Of a stretch of 64,000 nucleotides of DNA, positions 7,560 to 15,501 are shown piece after piece. The translations under genes and the position numbers were made by a program. Below the pieces are notes generated by a model. It searched no databases. It saw only the letters and a program-made list of their open reading frames with translations, and was not told where the DNA came from. The DNA lies in the NCBI RefSeq assembly GCF_014873535.1, contig NZ_JADBEF010000001.1:7936001-8000000 (forward strand), in the 5' to 3' direction. The stretch's first letter is position 1. The number at the start of each line of letters is the position of its first letter. This DNA comes from Nonomuraea africana. GTDB taxonomy: Bacteria; Actinomycetota; Actinomycetes; Streptosporangiales; Streptosporangiaceae.

Positions 7560-8723
7560 ATGAGCGAGTCGGTGCGAGTCGTCTGGGACGACGCCCTCAC
7601 TGCCTATGACTTCGGTCCAGGACATCCACTCGCTCCCGTCAGGGTCGAGCTGACCATGGCGCTCGCGCGCGAGCTGGGCGTCCTCGACCGGACCGAGGTG
7701 GTCGGCTGCGTGCCCGCCACCGACGACGAGCTGGCCCTCGTCCACAAGCGCGACTACATCGAGGCGGTCAAACGCGTCTCCGCCCACGGCAGGCCCGATC
7801 TGGCTGCGGGGCTCGGCACCCCCGACAACCCCGCCTTCGCCGGCGTCCACGAGGCCTCCGCACTGATCGCGGGGGCGTCGCTGGCCGCCGCCCGCACGGT
7901 CTGGGAAGGTACGGCCGAGCACGCCGTCAACGTCGCGGGCGGCCTGCACCACGCCATGGCCAACATGGCCAGCGGTTTCTGCGTCTACAACGACCCCGCC
8001 GTGGCGATCGCCTGGCTGCTGGCCCAGGGCGCCTCGAAGATCGCCTACGTGGACGTGGACGTCCATCACGGCGACGGCGTCCAGGCCCTCTTCTACGACG
8101 ATCCGCGCGTGCTGACGATCAGCCTCCACGAGAGCCCCCGCACGCTGTTCCCCGGCACGGGATGGCCGAAGGAGACCGGCGCGGACGGCAGCGCGGTGAA
8201 CGTGGCGCTGCCCGCGGGCTGCGGCGACGAGGGCTGGCTGCGTGCCTTCGACGCGGTCGTGCCCCCGCTGCTGCGGGAGTTCCAGCCGGACATCCTGGTC
8301 ACCCAGCACGGCTGCGACAGCCACGCGCTCGACCCGCTGGCCCACCTCATGCTCAGCCTCGACGGCCAGCGCACCGCCTACGAGGCCCTGCACCGCCTCG
8401 CCCACGAGACGGCGGGCGGAAGGTGGGTCGCCACCGGGGGTGGCGGCTACGAGCTCGTGCAGGTGGTTCCCAGGGCGTGGACGCACCTCATCGCGGAGGT
8501 GTCCGGCCACCCGATCGACCCTTCCACGCCGACCGGCCCCGCCTGGCGGGCGCTGGTGCGCGAGCGCACGGGAGAGGCGCCGCCGCTCACGATGACCGAC
8601 GGGCGCATACCCGAGATCCGTGACCTGTCGGGCGGCTACGACCCCGCGGACCCCATCGACCGAGCGATCATGGCGACCAGGAACGCGGTGTTCCCCTCGC
8701 ACGGCCTGGACCCGCTGCCGTAG
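7560..8723 (+). CDS. acuC: AcuC-family histone-deacetylase-like protein
   Basis: The 387-residue zinc-dependent deacetylase belongs to the AcuC/class I HDAC family, whose studied bacterial members deacetylate acetyl-CoA synthetase. Visible active-site elements are the paired histidines in GGLHHAMANMASGFCVYND (about 130-131), the metal-binding DVDVHHGDGVQALFY (Asp165, Asp167, His169) and TQHGCDSHALDPLAHL near residue 248, with GGGGYE near 300. The length fits AcuC. The gene stands alone between the MacAB operon and the phosphatase-like gene, with its own -10 box. Confidence 0.9.
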   Translation: MSESVRVVWDDALTAYDFGPGHPLAPVRVELTMALARELGVLDRTEVVGCVPATDDELALVHKRDYIEAVKRVSAHGRPDLAAGLGTPDNPAFAGVHEASALIAGASLAAARTVWEGTAEHAVNVAGGLHHAMANMASGFCVYNDPAVAIAWLLAQGASKIAYVDVDVHHGDGVQALFYDDPRVLTISLHESPRTLFPGTGWPKETGADGSAVNVALPAGCGDEGWLRAFDAVVPPLLREFQPDILVTQHGCDSHALDPLAHLMLSLDGQRTAYEALHRLAHETAGGRWVATGGGGYELVQVVPRAWTHLIAEVSGHPIDPSTPTGPAWRALVRERTGEAPPLTMTDGRIPEIRDLSGGYDPADPIDRAIMATRNAVFPSHGLDPLP

Positions 8724-8724
8724 C

Positions 8725-8760
8725 CAGAGCCCGTGTGGTCAGAGCCGGTGTGTTCAGAGC
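8725..8760. repeat. Short tandem repeat, 15-bp unit, about 2.4 copies
   Basis: CAGAGCCCGTGTGGT is followed directly by CAGAGCCGGTGTGTT and a partial CAGAGC. It starts just after the acuC stop. No function is apparent. Confidence 0.6.
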
Positions 8761-8848
8761 GTCGCACCTCTGGTTCGTCCGCGCGCCCTCCCGATCTTCC
8801 CTCAGGGCCGTTTCGTGGTCGCCGAGAAAGCGAAATCGGCGGCCGCTT

Positions 8849-8869
8849 TTCCTTTCTGACGGAAAGGAA
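8849..8869. terminator. Hairpin downstream of acuC
   Basis: TTCCTTTC, a 5-base loop TGACG, then GAAAGGAA form a perfect 8-bp stem about 125 bases after the acuC stop. It lacks a clear T-tract, so terminator function is a guess. The rest of the 349-base gap 8724-9072 holds only the tandem repeat and the ribosome binding site of the next gene; no other gene is visible. Confidence 0.4.
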
Positions 8870-9072
8870 GCCACCTGTTCGTAGCGGGTCCGCGCGGACA
8901 TGCCGATCCGCTTGGCCGGGACAGGGACGGCGCGGGGCCTGCGCGCGACTGCCGTGAGGAGGGGCGGCGGTGTGGGAGCCCCAGGAGGAAGATTCCGGAA
9001 TTTCGCAGTATGAGAGGTGGTTTGGACCATTCAAGGAGCGCGTAGGCTCCGGGGAGTGAGAAGGAGAGGCAA

Positions 9073-9855
9073 GTGCTGAGCCGCGACGAACTCCGCGAGC
9101 ACCTGATCCGCACGCGCATCGCCGGAGATGTCGCGACCAGTCGCGAGAACAACCTCGATCACTACCGGTCGGTCGCCAACCGCGATCCCTACTTCCTCTT
9201 CGGCCTGACCAGCCTCCAGAACTGGACCTACCGCGACGTCCTCGCCCAGATGGCCAAATCGGCGGGCGTCGTCGCCGATCCGGGGCACCGCGAGGGTCAG
9301 GACACCATCGATCCCGACCGGACGATCGACGCGCTCGACCTCATGGCCGACAGGATCGCCTCAGCGCTGGCCAAGCCCTCGCCCCGGATCCTCTTCGCCA
9401 CGGGCCACCCGACCGGGCTGCTCGCCGTCCACCTGCCTCTGGCGGCCGCGGTGGCGGCAAGGGGAGCGACGCTTCTGACCCCCGCCGAGGACTGGGCCTA
9501 CTGGGGCGCGGGTTTCGGCAGGAAGCGCAAGATCCGCTATCTCGGCGACGTCGCGATGCTCGACGACAGGGGCGGCTTCGTCCACACCCATGACTCGGCG
9601 CCCATGGAGGCGATGCTGGCCGAGCTCGGCGACATCCGGCCTGACCTCGTCGTCGCCGACCACGGCTGGGCCGGCGCGGCCGGCGAGGCGGGCATCGCGA
9701 CCGTCGGATTCGCCGACAGCAACGACCCTGCCCTCTTCCTCGGCGAGGCCGAAGGGAAGATCGATGTCGTGGTTCCTCTCGATGACAACGTGCTACCACG
9801 CTATTACGCACCGTTGACGGAGCGACTCGTCACACGTGTCTCACGTGCCCTTTGA
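9073..9855 (+). CDS. Conserved actinobacterial protein annotated as phosphatase
   Basis: The 260-residue protein matches a family found across actinomycetes that databases usually name phosphatase, with no experimental support that I know of. Recognisable landmarks are the N-terminal VATSRENNLDHYR, ILFATGHPTGLL (about 118), LTPAEDWAYW, VVADHGWAGAAGEAGI (about 195) and GFADSNDPALFLGEAEG near the C-terminus. The conserved His, Asp and Gly patches look like a catalytic site, but the reaction is unknown. The GTG start is fixed by AAGGAGAGG 4 bases upstream. Confidence 0.75.
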   Translation: MLSRDELREHLIRTRIAGDVATSRENNLDHYRSVANRDPYFLFGLTSLQNWTYRDVLAQMAKSAGVVADPGHREGQDTIDPDRTIDALDLMADRIASALAKPSPRILFATGHPTGLLAVHLPLAAAVAARGATLLTPAEDWAYWGAGFGRKRKIRYLGDVAMLDDRGGFVHTHDSAPMEAMLAELGDIRPDLVVADHGWAGAAGEAGIATVGFADSNDPALFLGEAEGKIDVVVPLDDNVLPRYYAPLTERLVTRVSRAL

Positions 9856-9962
9856 GTCGAATTCGGCCCTCCCTATACCGTCTTTTCGCGCCTGCATTCC
9901 AAGAGGCTCGTCGTCCCTTTGCCAACTTTTGGCGGGGGCTGGGCGACTCTTATGTGTACGAA

Positions 9963-9978
9963 GTTGGACGGTTCCAAC
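9963..9978. promoter_or_regulatory. Inverted repeat GTTGGA-CGGT-TCCAAC
   Basis: A perfect 6-bp inverted repeat lies in the 312-base gap between the phosphatase-like gene (stop 9855) and the HTH gene (start 10168). It may be an operator or a leader hairpin for the HTH gene. Nothing else in the gap looks like a gene. Confidence 0.35.
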
Positions 9979-10167
9979 GTCCAGGCGAGGGATGCTGCCC
10001 GGCTGCTGGCCAGCCAGTTTGCTGGTTCGGCTGACAGGTGGCTCCGATAACTGAGAAAATAGGGGGTTTGCGCACTCGGAGTCCCGACTTACGCTGACGG
10101 CAGTACACGTGCGTGAGCAATGGCACCAGTGGGGATAACCCGGAAACACGTGCGGAAGAGGCGTCCG

Positions 10168-10371
10168 ATGGGTGCAGGCGAAAGACCTCTCAGCGAGGTG
10201 AAGTTCCTGACCGTGGCGGAAGTGGCCACGGTCATGCGGGTGTCCAAGATGACGGTGTACCGACTGGTGCACTCGGGCGAGTTGCCGGCCATCCGAGTCG
10301 GCCGGTCGTTCCGAGTGCCCGAGCAGGCGGTGCACGACTACCTGAGGGAGGCCTACATCGAGGCTGGATAA
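10168..10371 (+). CDS. Small excisionase/BldC-type helix-turn-helix DNA-binding protein
   Basis: The 67-residue protein is almost entirely a winged HTH of the MerR/excisionase type: FLTVAEVATVMRVSKMTVYRLV is the helix-turn-helix and LPAIRVGRSFRVPEQAVHDYL the wing and third helix. The ATG at 10168 is preferred over an in-frame upstream ATG at 10120 because GGAAGAGG lies 7 bases before it and the length then matches similar small actinomycete proteins. In streptomycetes a close relative lies beside the bS22 gene and in the same region as bldN and rex. A role in development is inferred from that context. Confidence 0.88.
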   Translation: MGAGERPLSEVKFLTVAEVATVMRVSKMTVYRLVHSGELPAIRVGRSFRVPEQAVHDYLREAYIEAG

Positions 10372-10404
10372 GCCCTGATGCCGGTCCTCCTGCGGTGAGA
10401 CGTG

Positions 10405-10421
10405 CGCCTGCCATCCAGGCG
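10405..10421. terminator. Short hairpin after the HTH gene
   Basis: CGCCTG, loop CCATC, CAGGCG form a 6-bp GC-rich stem 33 bases after the HTH stop. There is no T-tract; it may act as a weak terminator before the bS22 promoter. Confidence 0.35.
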
Positions 10422-10592
10422 GGCGGGCCGGCCGCAGGTCCATTCGAGGTAGCGGTGTGATCGGTGGTCACATCGCGAATGCTGGCGCGGGTCACCCCCA
10501 GGGGGCGATCTACCGTGGATCGCCGGTAGTCTGTTGACCCGGTGTGCGCTCGCACATCGGTTCAGCCTTGCTATCAGTAACCTGGGGGTCCC

Positions 10593-10691
10593 GTGGGCTC
10601 TGTCATCAAAAAGCGCCGCAAGCGGATGGCCAAGAAGAAGCACCGCAAGCTGCTGAAGAAGACCCGCATCCAGCGGCGTAACAAGAAGTAG
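10593..10691 (+). CDS. Small ribosomal protein bS22 (AURKAIP1/COX24 domain)
   Basis: A 32-residue, extremely basic peptide starts at GTG: MGSVIKKRRKRMAKKK, then HRKLLKKTRIQRRNKK. It matches the actinobacterial peptide annotated AURKAIP1/COX24, shown in mycobacterial ribosome structures to be small-subunit protein bS22. A GGGGG stretch lies just upstream as ribosome binding site. Annotation pipelines often miss it because of its size. Its position between the small HTH gene and the epimerase gene is conserved in related genomes, as far as I recall. Confidence 0.88.
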   Translation: MGSVIKKRRKRMAKKKHRKLLKKTRIQRRNKK

Positions 10692-10711
10692 ACGCAGTCT
10701 GTGAGGCGCCG

Positions 10712-11692
10712 ATGACCCACACCGTGCTTGTCACCGGGGTCTCGCGCCACATCGGCGCCCGGGTGGCGAGCGTTCTCGCGGCAGACCCGGACATCAGCCG
10801 CGTCATCGGAGTGGACACCGTGCCGCCCTCCTCTCTCACGCGAGAAGGCGGCATCTCCCTCGGCCGGACGGAGTTCGTCCGGGTGGATCTACGCAGCCCC
10901 GACATCGCTCAGGTGATCGCGGCTGCGGACATCGACATCGTTGTGCACATGAGTCTCGTCAGCGCCCCCTCGCGGGGCGGTGGCAGGGCCTCCATGAAGG
11001 AGCACAACGTGATAGGCACCATGCAGTTGCTCGGTGCCTGCCAGCGGTCGGCGACCGTGCGTCGCGTGGTGGTTCGTTCCACCACCGCGGTCTACGGTTC
11101 GTCGCCCAAGGATCCGGCGGTGTTCACCGAGGACGTCGAACCTCACGACAGCCCGTCCCACGGCTATGCCAAGGACGCGGTCGAGGTCGAAGGCTATGTC
11201 CGGGGCTTCGCGCGCCGTCGTCCCGACCTGACGGTGTCGATGCTGCGCTTCGCCAACTTCATGGGCCCCGGCGTCGACTCGCCGCTGACGCGCTACTTCA
11301 CCCAGCCCGTCCTGCCGACGGTGTTCGGTTTCGACCCCCGGCTGCAGTACGTCCACGAGGACGACGCGGTGGAGGTGCTGCGGCGGATGGCGCTGGACGA
11401 CCACCCCGGCACGTTCAACGTGGCCGGGGAGGGCGTGCTCCTGCTGTCGCAGTGCGCCCGCCGAGCGGGGACGCTGGCCGTCCCGCTCATCTCGCCTGCC
11501 TTCCGGCTGCTCGGAGAGGTGGTCAGGAGCGCCGGCCTGGTCGACTTCTCACCCGAGCAGCTGCGCCTGCTGCGCCACGGCAGGGCGGTCGACTGCTCCA
11601 AGCTCTTCGCCGAGCTGGGGTGGCGGCCCAAGTTCACCACCGCGGCGGCCTTCGACGACTTCCTGCGTTCCAGGAAAGGTGTCAGGACGTGA
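10712..11692 (+). CDS. NAD-dependent epimerase/dehydratase family protein
   Basis: This 326-residue extended SDR-fold protein begins with the nucleotide-binding segment VLVTGVSRHIGARVASVL. RSTTAVYGSSPKDP marks the catalytic Ser/Thr region and SHGYAKDAVEVEGY the expected YxxxK site, but the lysine position is not canonical here, so catalysis is uncertain. LRFANFMGPGVDSPLTRYF and YVHEDDAVEVL are typical of sugar-nucleotide epimerases. It overlaps the acyltransferase start by 4 bases (GTGA), suggesting a shared role in envelope lipid or glycan metabolism. Substrate unknown. Confidence 0.85.
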   Translation: MTHTVLVTGVSRHIGARVASVLAADPDISRVIGVDTVPPSSLTREGGISLGRTEFVRVDLRSPDIAQVIAAADIDIVVHMSLVSAPSRGGGRASMKEHNVIGTMQLLGACQRSATVRRVVVRSTTAVYGSSPKDPAVFTEDVEPHDSPSHGYAKDAVEVEGYVRGFARRRPDLTVSMLRFANFMGPGVDSPLTRYFTQPVLPTVFGFDPRLQYVHEDDAVEVLRRMALDDHPGTFNVAGEGVLLLSQCARRAGTLAVPLISPAFRLLGEVVRSAGLVDFSPEQLRLLRHGRAVDCSKLFAELGWRPKFTTAAAFDDFLRSRKGVRT

Positions 11693-12579
11693 GCGTTCCC
11701 GGAGAAGAGCGCCGGGTGATTCCCATCACCGAGGCGCCGTCCTACACCGCGCCCGAAGACTCCCTCGCCGAGCTGCTGGCCTTCGTCCGCCGCCGCATCG
11801 CGGGCGAGTACGAGGTGGACGAGTTCGGCTACGACGCCGAGCTCACCGACAAGGTCCTGCTCGAGCTGATCAGGCCCCTCTACCGGCACTGGTTCCGCGT
11901 CGAGACCCTCGGCCTCGGCAACATCCCGGACGACAGCGGCGCCCTGATCGTCGCCAACCACTCGGGCACGCTTCCCGTCGACGCGCTGATGATGCAGGTC
12001 GCCGTGCACGACGAGGCGCGACGCGCACTGCGCCTGCTCGGCGCAGACCTGGTCTACCAGCTGCCGGTCCTCGGCCACCTGTCGCGCAAGACGGGTCACA
12101 CGCTGGCCTGCCGCGAGGACGCCGACCGCCTGCTGCGCAAGGGTGAGCTCGTCGGGGTCTTCCCCGAGGGTTTCAAGGGCGTCGGCAAGCCGTTCTCGGA
12201 GCGATACCAGCTGCAGCGCTTCGGCAGGGGCGGCTTCGTCGCCTCGGCCATCCGCGCGGGCGTGCCCATCGTGCCCACGGCCATCGTCGGGGCGGAGGAG
12301 ATCTACCCGAAGATCGGCGACCTGCGTCACCTGGCGCGCGTCCTCGGCCTGCCGTACCTGCCGATCACGCCGTTCTTCCCGTGGTTCGGGCCGCTCGGCC
12401 TGGTGCCGCTGCCGTCCAAGTGGATGATCGAGTTCGGCGAGCCGATCCGCACCGACAGCTACGACGCCTCGGCGGCCGACGACCCGATGCTCGTCTTCGA
12501 GCTCACCGACCACGTGCGCGAGGTCGTCCAGCAGCTGCTCACGGCCCTTCGCCTACGCCGCGGTCACGCCTTCTTCTGA
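11689..12579 (+). CDS. Lysophospholipid/1-acyl-glycerol-3-phosphate acyltransferase family protein
   Basis: The 296-residue protein has the PlsC-type acyltransferase core: block I NHSGTLPVD (about 91-99; the His-Asp spacing is wider than the classic HX4D), block III VFPEGFKGVGKPF (about 156) and block IV IVPTAIVG. There are no long transmembrane helices, so it is probably a peripheral membrane enzyme acylating a glycerophospholipid precursor or a related glycolipid. The GTG start at 11689 overlaps the epimerase stop; the frame is open further upstream but only inside the epimerase gene. Confidence 0.88.
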   Translation: MSVPGEERRVIPITEAPSYTAPEDSLAELLAFVRRRIAGEYEVDEFGYDAELTDKVLLELIRPLYRHWFRVETLGLGNIPDDSGALIVANHSGTLPVDALMMQVAVHDEARRALRLLGADLVYQLPVLGHLSRKTGHTLACREDADRLLRKGELVGVFPEGFKGVGKPFSERYQLQRFGRGGFVASAIRAGVPIVPTAIVGAEEIYPKIGDLRHLARVLGLPYLPITPFFPWFGPLGLVPLPSKWMIEFGEPIRTDSYDASAADDPMLVFELTDHVREVVQQLLTALRLRRGHAFF

Positions 12580-12582
12580 CCA

Positions 12583-12736
12583 GCCGTACGGCCCGGCGTG
12601 AACCCGAACCCCCGCTGAGGGAGAGATGTCGGGGACCACGTTGATTCCGTCGAGCCGTACGGCGCGGCGTGCCGTACGGCGCGGCGTGAACCCGAACTCC
12701 TGCTGAGGGAGAGATGTCGGGGACCACGTTGATTCC
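12583..12736. repeat. Duplicated 66-bp module upstream of an ECF sigma gene
   Basis: Bases 12583-12648 and 12671-12736 are two 66-bp direct copies that differ at only three positions. Between them lies a third, partial copy of the first 17 bases (12654-12670). Each copy contains GTGAACCCGAAC and, about 20 bases on, GAGAGATGTCGGGG. The spacing is right for an ECF-type -35/-10 pair, but I cannot assign the boxes firmly. The second copy ends 18 bases before the sigma start codon, so this is a duplicated promoter or leader region. Confidence 0.85.
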
Positions 12737-12754
12737 TTTGAAGGGGGCGGCCTG

Positions 12755-13336
12755 TTGACCGCGCCGACTCACGTCAGGATCAGGGACGACGAGCTGATCC
12801 GAAGTTCCCTGACCGACCCCGAGCAGTTCGCCGAGCTGTTCGACCGCTACTCGGGCATGCTGTACCGCTACGTCTCCAAGCGCCTCGGTCCCGAACCGGC
12901 CGAGGACCTGGTCGGGGAGACGTTCCTGATCGCGTTCGCGAAGCGGAAGAAGTACGACCCGTCCTACACGGACGCGAGGCCGTGGCTGTTCGGGATCGTC
13001 ACCAAGCTCCTGTCGCGCCACCATCGCAGCGAGGCGGCCCGCTACCGGGCACTGCAGCGCGCCCCGCACGACGGCGTGACCGAGTCGCACGTGGACCGGG
13101 TGGTGACGGGGATGACGGCGCGGGCCGCCCGACCGCAGCTGGCCACCGCTCTCGCCGCGCTGCCCGCCAGGGACAGGGACGTGCTGCTGCTGATCGCGTG
13201 GGGCGACCTGTCGTACGAGGAGGTCGCCCTGGCGCTGTCCATTCCCGTCGGGACCGTGCGCTCCCGGCTGAACAGGGCCCGCAGGAAGGTCCGCGCGGCG
13301 CTCGGCGACACCAACCCGATGAACGAGGAGGAGTGA
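12755..13336 (+). CDS. ECF-family RNA polymerase sigma factor
   Basis: The 193-residue sigma factor has region 2 (FAELFDRYSGMLYRYVSKRL, then AEDLVGETFLIAF and ARPWLFGIVTKLLSRH) and region 4 (LATALAALPARDRDVLLLIAWG, then YEEVALALSIPVGTVRSRLNRAR). The start is TTG at 12755, supported by AAGGGGG 8 bases upstream. It is followed after two bases by an LCP gene whose N-terminus may control it, and preceded by the duplicated 66-bp module, which suggests autoregulation. There is no C-terminal extension. Confidence 0.93.
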   Translation: MTAPTHVRIRDDELIRSSLTDPEQFAELFDRYSGMLYRYVSKRLGPEPAEDLVGETFLIAFAKRKKYDPSYTDARPWLFGIVTKLLSRHHRSEAARYRALQRAPHDGVTESHVDRVVTGMTARAARPQLATALAALPARDRDVLLLIAWGDLSYEEVALALSIPVGTVRSRLNRARRKVRAALGDTNPMNEEE

Positions 13337-13338
13337 CC

Positions 13339-14382
13339 ATGGACGATCTGAGGATGCTCCGCGACCTCGGGCAGGAGCTGGAGCACGAGCCGCCCGCGTC
13401 GCTGGTGCGCCAGCGCGACCGCTACAGGGAGTCGCCGCGCCGCAGGTTCAGGCTGAGCGGCTGGCCGGTGCTGGGGCTGGCCGCCGCGGCGACCGCGGCC
13501 GCGGTGGCCGTGCCGATGGTGCTGATCGGCGGCCAGCAGCCGCTGGCGGGCAGTACGGTGCCCGGGCCCGCGGGGGCCCGCCCGTACAAGGCGAACCAGG
13601 CGCTCAACGTGCTGCTCATCGGCTCCGACACCCGCAGGGGCGAGGGCAACGCCAAGTACGGCCCGCTCGACGCCAAGCAGGAGCGGGGCGCCAGGGCGGA
13701 CACGATGATCCTGCTGCACCTGTCGGCCGACGGGAAGTGGGCCGCGGCGGTGAACCTGCCCCGCGACTCCATGGTGGACCTGCCCGCCTGCGAGCAGACC
13801 CCGGCCATGCACGGAATGCTCAACGCCGCCCTCGCCAACGGCGGGCTCAGGTGCGCGTGGGCGGCCGTGGAGAGCGTGACGAAGGTCAGGGTCGACCACG
13901 CCGTCGAGGTCGACTTCTCCGGGTTCAAGGAGATGGTCGACGCGGTCGGGACCGTCCGCGTGGAGGTGCCCAGGCCGATCGACGACCGCAAGTCGAAGTT
14001 GAAGCTTCCCGCCGGAGTGAGCGAGCTCAACGGGGAGCAGGCGCTCGGCTACTTCCGGCTGCGCGCCTACGGCGACGGCAGCGACCTGCAGCGCATCAAG
14101 CGCCAGCAGGACCTGCTCGCCTCCCTCATCAGGGAGGTCAGGAGCGACCCCACCAGAATCGGCGCGTTCATCGAGGCGGCGAGCAAGGCGGCCGTCACCG
14201 ATGAGGGGCTGGGGGTGAAGGAGATGTCCGACATCGCGAGGGGCATGGCGGAGGCCGAGGTCTCCTTCCACACCGTTCCCTGGATCACGAGCCGGCGCGA
14301 TCCCAACCGGATCGAGTGGAAGCAGCCGGATGCCGCCCGGCTGTTCAAGAAGATCGCCCACGACCAGCCTATTGGACGCTGA
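13339..14382 (+). CDS. LCP (LytR-CpsA-Psr) family protein with anti-sigma-like N-terminus
   Basis: The 347-residue protein has a cytoplasmic N-terminus of about 45 residues (MDDLRMLRDLGQELEHEPPA), one transmembrane helix (about 48-68) and an extracellular LCP domain. The LCP domain contains LNVLLIGSDTR, ADTMILLHLSADGKWAAAVNLPRD and LGYFRLRAYGDGSDLQRIKRQQ. LCP enzymes transfer glycopolymers from lipid carriers to peptidoglycan. The N-terminus resembles that of CU044_5270-type sigma partners, and the gene sits where an anti-sigma gene would be. ATG 13339 is favoured because GAGGAG lies 8 bases upstream; GTG 13333 is an alternative. Confidence 0.88.
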   Translation: MDDLRMLRDLGQELEHEPPASLVRQRDRYRESPRRRFRLSGWPVLGLAAAATAAAVAVPMVLIGGQQPLAGSTVPGPAGARPYKANQALNVLLIGSDTRRGEGNAKYGPLDAKQERGARADTMILLHLSADGKWAAAVNLPRDSMVDLPACEQTPAMHGMLNAALANGGLRCAWAAVESVTKVRVDHAVEVDFSGFKEMVDAVGTVRVEVPRPIDDRKSKLKLPAGVSELNGEQALGYFRLRAYGDGSDLQRIKRQQDLLASLIREVRSDPTRIGAFIEAASKAAVTDEGLGVKEMSDIARGMAEAEVSFHTVPWITSRRDPNRIEWKQPDAARLFKKIAHDQPIGR

Positions 14383-14395
14383 GTCCAGCAAGGGT

Positions 14396-14401
14396 TATCG
14401 T
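14396..14401 (+). promoter_or_regulatory. Putative -10 box (TATCGT) of the alpha/beta hydrolase gene
   Basis: TATCGT ends 7 bases before the ATG at 14409, leaving no room for a leader. It fits the leaderless pattern of this window. Confidence 0.4.
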
Positions 14402-14408
14402 CGGCGGC

Positions 14409-15371
14409 ATGAGAGCGTGGAAGGTCGCCGCGGGGGTGCTGGCAGGTGTGGCCATCGGGGCTGCGGCCCGCGCGCGGAGGGGCTCGGTGCCCCAGCCGCT
14501 GCGCGGACGGGTCCTCACCGTCACCACCCCCGACGGCGTACGGCTGGCGGTGGAGGTCGACTCGCCGGAGTCACCGTCGTACGCCGTGGTGTTCGCCCAC
14601 GGCTGGGTGCTCAACAGGCACTCGTGGCACTTCCAGCGTGAGGCGCTGGCGGGCCGGGCCATGCTGGTCTCCTACGACCAGCGCGGCCACGGCGACTCCA
14701 CCGCCGGCCCGCCCGACTGCTGCACGATCGAGCAGCTAGGCGAGGACCTGCACACGGTGATCTCCGCCGTCGTGCCGTCCGAGCTGCCGGTGGTGGTGGT
14801 CGGCCACTCGATGGGCGGGATGACGGTGATGGGTCTGGCCGCGGCCCACCCCGAGCTGTTCGGCTCACGCATCGTCGGCGCGGCCCTCGTCAGCACGTCG
14901 TCGGGACGGCTGGGCGAGAGCACGTTCGGCCTGCCGGGCGTGTTCGGCCGGCTCGCGCCGAGGGTGACCCCGCGCGTCATGAGCGCGCTCAGGGACCCGC
15001 TGATCACCCCGGTCACCACGCTGCCCCTCACCCGGTACATGGCCTTCGGCCCTCGGGCGGAGCACCTCCGCTTCGTCAACCGCATGGTCGCGGCCACGCC
15101 CGCCGCGGTGATGGCGGGCTTCTTCCACGGCATGGTCGCCCACGACAAGCTGGCGGCGCTGTCCGCGCTCAGCGAGGTGCCGACGCTGGTGATGGTCGGC
15201 GCGCACGACCGCCTCACCCCGCTGGTCCACAGCCACAGGATCGCCGAGGCGCTGCCCTCCGCCCGGCTGGTCGTGGTGCCGGGAGCCGGGCACATGCTGG
15301 CGCTCGAACGTCCCTCGGTGGTCGGCGCCGAACTGTCCGCCCTGCTGGAACGGTGTCGGCCAGAAAGCTGA
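14409..15371 (+). CDS. Alpha/beta hydrolase
   Basis: The 320-residue protein has an N-terminal hydrophobic segment (about 4-22; a signal anchor or cleaved signal) and an alpha/beta-hydrolase domain. The oxyanion-hole region is FAHGWVLNRHSW, the nucleophile elbow VVGHSMGGMTVM (Ser about 143), and the late acid/histidine pair sits in VGAHDRLTPLVHSHR and PGAGHMLALERP. These complete a Ser-Asp-His triad. Substrate specificity (ester, epoxide or peroxide) cannot be told from sequence. It stands just after the LCP gene with its own promoter box. Confidence 0.88.
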   Translation: MRAWKVAAGVLAGVAIGAAARARRGSVPQPLRGRVLTVTTPDGVRLAVEVDSPESPSYAVVFAHGWVLNRHSWHFQREALAGRAMLVSYDQRGHGDSTAGPPDCCTIEQLGEDLHTVISAVVPSELPVVVVGHSMGGMTVMGLAAAHPELFGSRIVGAALVSTSSGRLGESTFGLPGVFGRLAPRVTPRVMSALRDPLITPVTTLPLTRYMAFGPRAEHLRFVNRMVAATPAAVMAGFFHGMVAHDKLAALSALSEVPTLVMVGAHDRLTPLVHSHRIAEALPSARLVVVPGAGHMLALERPSVVGAELSALLERCRPES

Positions 15372-15501
15372 GGATCTCCCCGTGCGCGGCGGCACGGCTC
15401 CGGTCGCCTCCGGTCGAGGTGCCTCACCTGGCGCGCCATGGAGAGTGCCACCACCCTCAGGACAGCGACGGGCCGGGAAAGGGACGGGTCGAAGGCCGGG
15501 C

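Noticed and set aside
8821..8869. Riboswitch or small RNA in the gap after acuC
   Set aside because: Only one simple 8-bp hairpin is seen, without any conserved riboswitch core that I recognise.
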